Assembly (NCBI GenBank): GCA_949358305.1
Contig: OX442317.1
Coordinates: forward strand, 7,196,186-7,260,185
Length of the DNA: 64,000 nucleotides
From: Strigamia acuminata
Lineage: Eukaryota > Arthropoda > Chilopoda > Geophilomorpha > Linotaeniidae
Direction: 5' to 3'
Each line of letters starts with the position of its first letter. Positions within the stretch are counted from its first letter, which is position 1. Of the stretch, positions 57,380 to 64,000 are shown in pieces. A model generated the notes under the pieces. It saw only the letters and a list, made by a program, of their open reading frames with translations. It made no database searches and was not told where the DNA came from. The translations under genes and the position numbers were made by a program.

Positions 57380-57648
57380 TGTTTACATGCAATATTCCGT
57401 GTGCACAACTGTCATGTTGACAGGGATGACAAGGATTATTCGAGTAGTGAATAATCCCTCGCAGAAGGTTGTTTAATTCGAGCAAACTCGAACTATTTTT
57501 ACTGCGCATGCGCGCATCGCTTCCGGCACTTCCCCATTGGTTGAAAACTGAAAGTGATCACGAATTATTTTCTGCAAGTAAACACAACAATTTGATTTTT
57601 TCACCACTCGAATTATTCACCACTCAAAATATTCGGTGCATGTAAACG
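57380..57648. mobile_element. MITE I nested in element G, next to H
   Basis: The left end TGTTTACATGCA and inverted right end CGTTTACATGCA are flanked by TA (57378-57379, 57649-57650). Inside are GGATTATTCGAGTAGTGAAT-type hairpins, a repeated TCGAATTATTCACCACTC motif, and a CpG-rich core (57499-57540). Comparable MITEs with GTTTACATGCA ends and a GCGCATGCGC core are known to me from other animal genomes. Confidence 0.8.
57503..57540. promoter_or_regulatory. NRF1, ETS and CCAAT motifs carried by MITE I
   Basis: TGCGCATGCGC (57503-57513) is an exact NRF1 consensus palindrome. CTTCCGG (57520-57526) is an inverted ETS site, and ATTGG (57536-57540) an inverted CCAAT box. All three lie within 38 bases inside the MITE. 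The motifs are seen. Promoter activity is inference. Confidence 0.35.
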
Positions 57649-57756
57649 TAGTAATAGTGTCTTTTCGGCCATGGATGGTGCCACGATCAGAAGGCAGAAT
57701 TGCATCACTCTAATAATTGAATTATACTAGATGGGAAGTCCTGTAGTTAATTGTCC

Positions 57757-58646
57757 AAGGTCTGACTAAAGGACAGTTTAGTGGAAGAATAATCTGCCAC
57801 CGGCATTGCTAAGAATTGGCAATTGTTTAAAATTTGAGCTTGATTGTAATAGAGTTGCTTCTTTCTCACTATTTAGCGTTTGAATTTTATGCAGTTTGAT
57901 GCTGAGTAAATTCATTAATCTATGATGTGATTGGATTAGTGAAACTGAAAAGGATCGTTAAAATTGATAGAGTAAATGATTTCGAAAGTTTTAATTGAAA
58001 ATAAATGAGCTGGCGTGTAATTATCGAATCTAATAACCGAGTGGCATTCGTTGATTTTGTGAGTGAACAAAAAAGTGAAGTGTTTTCAGTGGCTTGTTTC
58101 AAAAATGTTTTAAACATTACAAATAATCGAGTTTTGGATTTAATAGATTTTTTTTGGAAATCCAAAAATTAAATTTAAATTATTTTTGAAAAGAAATGTA
58201 TGTAAATTGTTCATAATTCGAGTTTTAACTCTTAATCAGCAAAATTCGAGTTTGCAAACACAATGAATGCTTCGGTGACATGATTTTTGAGCCGTGTTCT
58301 TGTTTGTACACTCCGACGGAATTTAGATGCTTCCATGGAACCATTTGTTTTAATATGTGCTGTTGTCACTTTTAGAAATTAGTCCCATGATATTTATGCA
58401 GTCATGTCAGCATTTCTTCCTCATTATTTCTAATTAAAATTTACTGTGAGGACAAATTATATTATTCTCCCAACAAATTAATCTTTAGACCTGCAACCTT
58501 CATTATAATTCAAATGTTCAGTATAATTCAAACGACGCATTAGTCACACTCATTTCTGTCATTCTTCTCTGCGTTTACTGAATGATAGCTGGAAATTTAA
58601 AAAAAAAAATTAAAACTATTCACATGAATCAGAATTTTTTTTTTTT

Positions 58647-58678
<32 letters not shown>

Positions 58679-59947
58679 TGCTGTTGATGTTAGAAAAGTA
58701 AAGAATAAAATTGCCCAACTTAAATATTATGCAGCTATAAAATTAAAAAAATTTTCCTGCGCATGGTAGAAGCCAGTTTTAATCACCTCACAGATGGAAA
58801 CTAAGTACCAGCAAACTATATCCACCTCACCAATTGCTGAATGTGCATATTCCCCCTTCGCCGTCTCCAATCTGTGAGAAAAGTGTGTTCCACAGTTGGT
58901 CTCCTGCAGACCATTAGGTCTGCCATAAAGTGAGTTAGTGATGTGAGCGATGAAATTAACGAAATTAAAGAACCCTCTCCTTTCGAATATGGCTCTAGTC
59001 TGACACTACGGCTTTGGGGACACCGACGCGGTCTGGGGTTGGAGCCTTCCAACCGTGGCTAATAGGCTGGCAGTGGTTTGGGCATGTCGTTTACGTTGAC
59101 TTTTCCTTGTGCAAGAATATTCATGTAATGAGATTTGATATAAAGTCATAAAACTGCTAGGGTGGAAACAAATATATATGCAATTTGAAATTTTGTAACA
59201 GTTTAAATTTTTGTTATGGAGTAAGCAGTTGATGTTGCTAAAGCATCGAAAGCATTCTTGGGAATACGAACAAGTCGCTATACATTTTTTAAGGCAATTT
59301 GTCATTATGCAAATTTTATTTTTATGGATTTAATGCATGAATGATTTGTTTTTTCCTTCTTTCTTTCTGGGCGAGTTTTGAAAATATCTTTATCAATTTT
59401 TTGTTGATTTAGAGACGTTGCATATGCAGTTTGTTGCTTTTATTTAAATACGGATCATCAAACATTTTATTCAACAATTTGTCAACACCCAAAAGGAAAT
59501 TACGTTTTTCCTAATTTAATTTGTCATTTTTTCTAATATTTTTTTTTTTTTTTGGTTTGGTTGCACTTTAATTTCGTTTTAATTTCAACAAATATTGTTC
59601 TATAAAATTGGAAATTATTATTGTTTTTTTTTTATCTTTCATACTATTGTTTGCACGTCACTTGAAAATTGTTTGATCAGCTTAATTTAATAAGAAGAAT
59701 GTTTTCAGGTGTGGATTCAAATCCCAAAGTGAAGATTTTTAAGCTTTTTTCTGGAAAAAAGAAAAAAAATTATTTTTTTGGCATTATGTCAATTGAAGCG
59801 AGTGGTAAACGGATATTTTCGTTGGGAATCATCCTCACTGAAATTTTAATCTCTATTGAGGCTTGGGTGCCTTGCCTTACTCTTATTTTTTTTTTTATCT
59901 TTCTCATTACTGATAAAGGGTTCTTTTTTATGTTTTCTTCTGCGCAG
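57757..59947. other. Non-coding stretch with a 28-base A run
   Basis: A T-run then A-run occurs at about 58635-58678. The minus-strand frames 58816-59052 and 59006-59305 are unsupported. Nothing else recognised. Confidence 0.4.
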
Positions 59948-60055
59948 GAGATAACATTTCAAATAATAGCAAGTTCCTCTCCCTTGAAATTTCAACTAGT
60001 CTTTCCATATGAGCGCCCTAGCCGGAATGTGATTACGCAGTTTTGCATATTTTAG
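59948..60055 (+). CDS. Candidate terminal exon (exon-like 5), unknown protein
   Basis: A strong acceptor (TTTATGTTTTCTTCTGCGCAG|G) is followed by 35 sense codons in phase 0 and then TAG. It includes EITFQIIASSSPLKFQLVFP. It follows in phase from the candidate at 55918-55995 and would end that hypothetical gene. No domain is recognised, and no strong polyadenylation signal was identified just downstream. Confidence 0.2.
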   Translation, partial: EITFQIIASSSPLKFQLVFPYERPSRNVITQFCIF

Positions 60056-61125
60056 TTCACACACACTACATCCTTCTTTCTTGACGCTTTTAGAAAAATT
60101 CACGTTGTCGTTTCAATCCTCGCGAGAGGAATTGGTGTGGTGTGAAATCTTTACACCCATTTCCATTAAGATGAAATGGTGTAAATTAAATTTTTATTTT
60201 TATTTTTATTTTTATTTTTTTAAAGAAAACGAAAAACTCTGGCTAAATAAATCTTTGTAAACATAGTCGAGAAATTAATTAATTTATATTAGTATATTTT
60301 GAAAAATTGGAATTTAATTTTAAGATGAATATATATGTCATTAATCAATGCGCTACGAGTTGATTGATTTATTGAATTATAATGGGCAAAGTGGGATTTT
60401 TGGCAAGACTAATGCATCGTCATCTTCACGTTTTGAATTTTATATATTTTAATTTTAGAATTGATTTTTATTGAGTGATTTTAGCAGACAACACATCGAT
60501 TCACTCATAGATAACTTTTCTGAGTTTAGTTTGATTTTTTAACTTCTTTTTATAAACTTAGTGGTTTAGACCAACTGTCAATCAGTGAATAATTAGTATG
60601 TGAGTCACAGTGGTGGTAATTGAGGGTAAAGTGCGCCTGTGTATGAGTGGGTGTTAAGCTAGAAGTAATGGGTATTAAATAAGCATTCCAGAAGTGAAAG
60701 TCTCTTCTACTGCCGCTTAAAACTACAAATTTCCTAAGAAATAAATTTCTAGAGGAAAAAATGGAAATACTTATTGGTGCACTTAAATCTGGTGACTTGG
60801 GATTTTCAGATGAACCTTCAAGAGTCCTCAAAAAAATAATTTAAAAAAAAATAATTTATTTTTAGAATTTCAGTGAAATCGAAGTTGACTAGAAATTAAT
60901 ATCGAGTGCAAAGTCAACTGAAGATGGATCGAGCAAAGCTCCTTTAACCCATTCATCGACCCCATCTAAAAAGTTTGTTGCTTTTGTTTGTCCTTCCAAT
61001 ATGGACTCCCCGAAGAACAAAGCTGGATAATTGAAAGCCAATTGAATTGTATTATCTTCTCGTTTTTCTTGTCACACAAGAAACCTTTTGATTAATGACT
61101 CAACTGGAATGAAATAGCAGATCTA
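60056..61125. other. Non-coding stretch, nothing recognised
   Basis: Includes a TTTTTA repeat at 60189-60220. The minus-strand frame at 60550-60831 has no support. Confidence 0.45.
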
Positions 61126-61782
61126 TTGACTTTTTTTCTCTCTTTCTTTCTCCCTCCAAAGACCGCTCTATTTGATTTTTATCCCCGAAATTCAAACAAG
61201 TTCCGCAAACCAAACAAGACTTTTCCATTTTACCTTCAGCCAAACTCTTCTCGCTGTGTGAGTTGGTCTTTTTTTCACCACTCCTTTCTTTTTGTTTTCC
61301 ATCTCACGTCAGTATTCCCTCGGTATTGTCGTTTAGACAGGGAACACGACATCTATGTCCAACACAAGCAACAAGAGAAAAAAAGGACGAAGCGCTTTCA
61401 ATTGTTTCTACCCACAAAAGGACCTCTGGAGACTCAGGTTTTGATGGTTTGTTTGTTTCTTCACTCTAGAAGGACCTATATCTTTCAAGATGCAGGTCTA
61501 GAAAAGGCTGAAGTGCCAAGACAAGGTACAGTATATACTAACACTACACACAATACCGATAAGCACAACGTGAGTCCCGGATATAGTCTTATAGGTATCA
61601 GTTTGTCGCATTCGGTGTTCTTTGCTTTGTGCGGTGTGTTGTTGGGGAGACAGTTGTTTTTATTTGAAGGAATTATCGATTGTTGTGTTCTGGTGGTGGT
61701 GGAAAGTTTTCAAAGAAATTGGTATCAAAGAGGTTCGACATATTTTGGAACTTTTAAAAAGAAAAGTAAATACAGTTTTTGA
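61126..61782 (+). CDS. 218-codon open frame, unknown; possible exon 61162-61257
   Basis: The longest open frame in the window, unusually long for DNA this rich in A+T. It begins at TTG, not ATG, inside a pyrimidine tract, so as an uninterrupted protein it is doubtful. The tract ends CTTTCTCCCTCCAAAG|A, a strong acceptor. A GTGAGT donor follows at 61258, giving a 96-base phase-0 segment that reads TALFDFYPRNSNKFRKPNKT and onward. The translation is rich in Phe, Ser and Lys with hydrophobic patches (LMVCLFLH, HSVFFALCGVLLG). No family motif or clear signal peptide is seen. Most likely chance or an exon; not assigned. Confidence 0.2.
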   Translation: MTFFLSFFLPPKTALFDFYPRNSNKFRKPNKTFPFYLQPNSSRCVSWSFFHHSFLFVFHLTSVFPRYCRLDREHDIYVQHKQQEKKRTKRFQLFLPTKGPLETQVLMVCLFLHSRRTYIFQDAGLEKAEVPRQGTVYTNTTHNTDKHNVSPGYSLIGISLSHSVFFALCGVLLGRQLFLFEGIIDCCVLVVVESFQRNWYQRGSTYFGTFKKKSKYSF

Positions 61783-62022
61783 AGTTTTGTCATATTTTTC
61801 TTCATCGTCTTCTTTTTTGACTAATCGAATTGATGTGCACTTTTTTAGCTTCAAAGTAGTGATTGGCAGTCGATCTTAGGATGTATTGATTGCGGAAAAC
61901 AGGGAAAATTAGTTTTTCGGCTTCATCGGAAATTTGAAACCGTATTATTTAGATAAAAAAAAAAAAATAAGATTTTATCTATTCTTAGAACTGTTTTCCA
62001 TCTTGACAGCGGTATGATACAC

Positions 62023-62451
62023 TAGGAGAAGTAGGGAATCTGTAAACCTAAAAAGGTGTTAAAAGGTGTGACTGGGAGGTGTTAACCAAAATGGTGTAAA
62101 AATGGTACTATATAAAATAGTGTTCCTCTTAGAATACTATTTTCATTTTTATTTTTTCTGCACTTGTTTATTTAAATCAGTAAATTTACACCATCAAGGT
62201 GTAAAGTTCTGTTATAGAGGAGTTAATTTAAACATTAAAATTTCATCAATGAGTGAGGTTACACCAAATTACGCCCATCATGACACCTGCAAGGTATACA
62301 CGCATATGGGTGTAACATTTACATCTCATATTTATTACACCTCAAAGGTGTAATTTTACTCCAAAAAGGAGTCAAAATAGAGACAATCGCTTTACACTTG
62401 TAAAAGTGTAATCTTACACCCTTTAACACCTATATTTCTCTAAGGGAAAAA
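62023..62451. repeat. AGGTGTAA hairpin-cluster element
   Basis: The outer segments are inverted relatives: left CTAAAAAGGTGTTAAAAGGT, right (inverted) TATAGGTGTTAAAGGGTGTA. Between them the motif AGGTGTAA or its complement recurs more than ten times. It forms successive hairpins such as TACACCATCAAGGTGTA, TTACACCTCAAAGGTGTAA and TTACACTTGTAAAAGTGTAA, with ACTCCAAAAAGGAGT between. Left boundary near CACTAGGAGAA. Probably a MITE with internally amplified termini. Confidence 0.7.
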
Positions 62452-62458
62452 AAAAACC

Positions 62459-62832
62459 CATACCGTTCAAAAATACATTGAAATTATATTCCAGAGTATT
62501 TGCGAGAATACATTTTGTAATATATTTTTGCATGTTGTTGGTTTGTAAATGATAATGGAGCGTTCCGCACTCTAACTTAAAAACAATTCACTATTAATTT
62601 GTGACGCTGTCTGCGCGCAGCGCCACTTATTTAAATTCGACCATTAAAATCACTTATGCAAATAAGCGCATCCGCCATGTTTCGTGTCTGAATCCTTTCA
62701 ACACAACTTCAATCATCTCGAGCAGAGAATACTTTACAGATAACATTGTGTAAAATATATTACGAAATGCATTCTAAATATGAATGCATTTTAAAAGTGC
62801 ATTTTTTAAATTGTATTATCACGGGTCCGTGG
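62459..62832. repeat. D-family repeat, copy D7, enclosing F2
   Basis: Left terminus CCCATACCGTTCAAAAATAC. The right end TTGTATTATCACGGGTCC resembles the D6 right end. Family palindromes are present (GAATGCATTTTAAAAGTGCA). The F2 repeat sits in the centre. Confidence 0.55.
62556..62631 (+). repeat. Double-hairpin repeat family F, copy F2
   Basis: TGGAGCGTTCCGCACTCTA (a weakened hairpin), spacer, TTTGTGACGCTG, CGCAGCGCCACTTAT. Same order as F1 and F3. GCTGTCTGCGCGCAGC at the right is a second hairpin. Confidence 0.6.
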
Positions 62833-63515
62833 TATTATGTACAAATAATAATATACTTAATTCCGCGAAATGCTTCCACTCACGTCAGTAGGAAACTGGC
62901 ATTTGAAAATGTTACATGTCAATACCAAATATCTACTGATAGTAAAATCTGCCTAAAATCATATGTCATGTGATCGCAACTTTAAAAGATTTCTAGATGA
63001 TGATGATGATGATGATGATGATGATCCAGCGAAACATCGAGTTTATTCATTGTGCAATAGTTAAATGATTAATCTGAGAATAAACTGTGCAACCATAAGC
63101 TTAATGTGGTTATCAGTTGTTGCTGGAGTTAATCATGTTTATGTTTCAGTATTAAACTTTCAAATTGTAATCTCATTACATCTGACAACATATTCTGGAT
63201 ATACACATCTGCAAATATTGCATCGTTTAGTCATCAACATTTAAAGTTGTTGGTTCTCATTCTCTATTCTCTTTTTCTGTCGGTTGATTTTGTACACTGG
63301 GTGTAGGCACGCTGTAAAAACTGGTGTTTGTAGAAGAGCGGGAGGTACAAAATTGAATGGAACAATACAAGGTCGAGCATGGATGCCAATGTCAAGGAGG
63401 TGTTTTTAATTGAGATTGAGTGACATGCTACACAAAGTGTGTGTAAAGTGTCATAAATTATGCTAATATCTCTTTTGTCCCCTTGATTTTGTACATGTGC
63501 CCCCAAAAAATCTAG
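62833..63515. other. Non-coding stretch with a GAT microsatellite
   Basis: GAT repeats at 62998-63025. The minus-strand 134-codon frame (63264-63668) overlaps the BEL/Pao fragment in antisense and is a shadow. Confidence 0.45.
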
Positions 63516-64000
63516 AATAAATCTTGTTCTTTTCAATGTAAGACATGCTTTTATTTCGTGGATCCAAGCAACAGTAAAATCAGTAATTATACACATCATT
63601 TCATAAAAAATATTGCAGTAGATGAATTGTTGGCAGCTGAAATTTATTGGATTCACGTCATTCAACAAGCAAGTTATGTGACAGAATTAGCAGCAATCAA
63701 CCATCAACAAGATTTTTCTCATTACTCCGTTTTGAACAATGTGACGTGTTATTTGGACGAGAGAGGTTTGATGCGTCTAAATACAAGATTGCGATGGGCA
63801 GGAGTCGATAGCGACTTGAAGAATCTTTATGTTTTGCTCTCAGATCACATTTTAACCAATCTTATCATTTCAGTTGCACATCAAAGAATTTTCCATGGTG
63901 GACTCGGAGAGACTTTGGCGGAAATACGACAAAGGTTCTGGATGCCAAAGTTACGTAAAACAGTAAAAAGCGTATTGTGACGATGTTTTTTTGTACAAAG
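63516..64000 (+). pseudogene. pol: BEL/Pao retrotransposon pol fragment, broken, runs off the window end
   Basis: This is the part of the polyprotein just before the integrase core. Counting from the GTG at 63558, residues ~25-45 (LLAAEIYWIHVIQQASY) match the segment BEL/Pao proteins carry after RNase H. Residues ~65-80 (YLDERGLMRLNTRLRWAG) are the usual LDE.GL.R..RL..A block. Residues 104-140 are an integrase zinc-binding (H2C2) motif: H108-x4-H113-GG, then ETLAEIRQRFWMPKLRKTV. The frame is open from 63516, but an upstream TAG and absence of recognisable RT/RNase H show 5' loss or damage. At 63978-63980 a TGA interrupts it. One Cys codon follows; the second expected Cys is not in that frame, where a run of seven T lies. 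So the copy is inactive here. Ty3-type H2C2 domains are similar, but the upstream AE.YWI block favours BEL/Pao. Confidence 0.85.

Larger units (their letters stand above)
56753..57756. mobile_element. Inverted-repeat element G, outer shell of a nest
   Basis: The termini 56753-56779 and 57730-57756 are reverse complements over 27 bases with one mismatch, centred on CTACAGGACTTCCCATC. The element's own sequence includes a reiterated CCGCCATTT motif (56779-56787, 56912-56920). Elements H and I are inserted within it. A TA next to CAGGACTTCC suggests a Tc1/mariner-type end, but pairing continues beyond it, so the exact boundary is uncertain. No transposase. Confidence 0.75.

Noticed and set aside
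59669-59947. First part of a 128-codon + strand frame ending at 60055
   Set aside because: Phe/Ile-rich translation of T-rich DNA. Only the part after the acceptor at 59947 was kept as a weak exon candidate.
63264-63668. 134-codon minus-strand open frame
   Set aside because: Antisense to the BEL/Pao fragment for part of its length, with no recognised domain.
1-64000. CRISPR arrays, bacterial operons or phage systems
   Set aside because: No bacterial gene organisation is seen, and the tandem arrays lack alternating unique spacers. The tRNA and transposon content is that of animal nuclear DNA.

Overview
The window is 64 kb of AT-rich (about two thirds A+T by eye, not counted) eukaryotic nuclear DNA with almost no recognisable protein-coding sequence. 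It looks like an intergenic or long-intron region of an invertebrate animal. The evidence for this is an intact nuclear-type tRNA-Ile(AAU) with a poly-T Pol III terminator, a 3' pol fragment of a BEL/Pao retrotransposon (a group known from animals), tRNA-like SINE heads, and a dense, nested population of short terminal-inverted-repeat elements (MITEs) with TA, TTAA or 8-bp target duplications. I cannot name the species or phylum. A marine invertebrate such as a sponge, cnidarian or lophotrochozoan is a guess from the repeat style.

Layout. 1-10.4 kb: scattered copies of a palindrome-rich repeat ending in CCATACGGTTCAAAAAT (called D here), one carrying MITE A1, one carrying MITE B1, and one (9.7-10.3 kb) enclosing a seven-copy 28-bp minisatellite. 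10.8-20.5 kb: a tRNA-derived SINE head, a CCGTATTTTA-type MITE (E1), a D copy split by MITE B2, a 12/25-bp composite tandem array, a 30-bp minisatellite, and a small cluster of conserved-type regulatory motifs near 20.4 kb. 22-33.5 kb: a degenerate GAAATCC-type repeat, a 50-bp duplication, a 310-bp near-perfect palindrome, MITE E2, and a pogo-like MITE abutting MITE A3. 36-40.4 kb: a second tRNA-like SINE head, a promoter-like patch on the minus strand, and the tRNA-Ile gene. 42.8-52.5 kb: D6, a double-hairpin element (F3), a hAT-like MITE, a TTAA-flanked MITE and a small foldback MITE. 54.5-57.8 kb: a GC-rich MITE with a perfect 8-bp duplication, then a 1-kb nest of three inverted-repeat elements. 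62-64 kb: a hairpin cluster built on AGGTGTAA, D7 with an F copy inside, and the broken BEL/Pao fragment running off the window end.

Protein-coding content is uncertain. Several short open segments are bounded by good-looking splice sites (near 15.5, 29.85, 40.35, 46.3, 47.9, 55.4, 55.9, 59.9 and 61.2 kb). A subset of those on the + strand is phase-compatible, so an unrecognised gene with very long introns is possible, but none encodes a domain I can name. Apart from the BEL/Pao fragment, the open reading frames of 60-220 codons look like chance openings in repeats or AT-rich sequence. The 218-codon frame at 61.1 kb is the only one long enough to be surprising. The dominant biology here is repeat biology: MITE families, their nesting and their hairpins.
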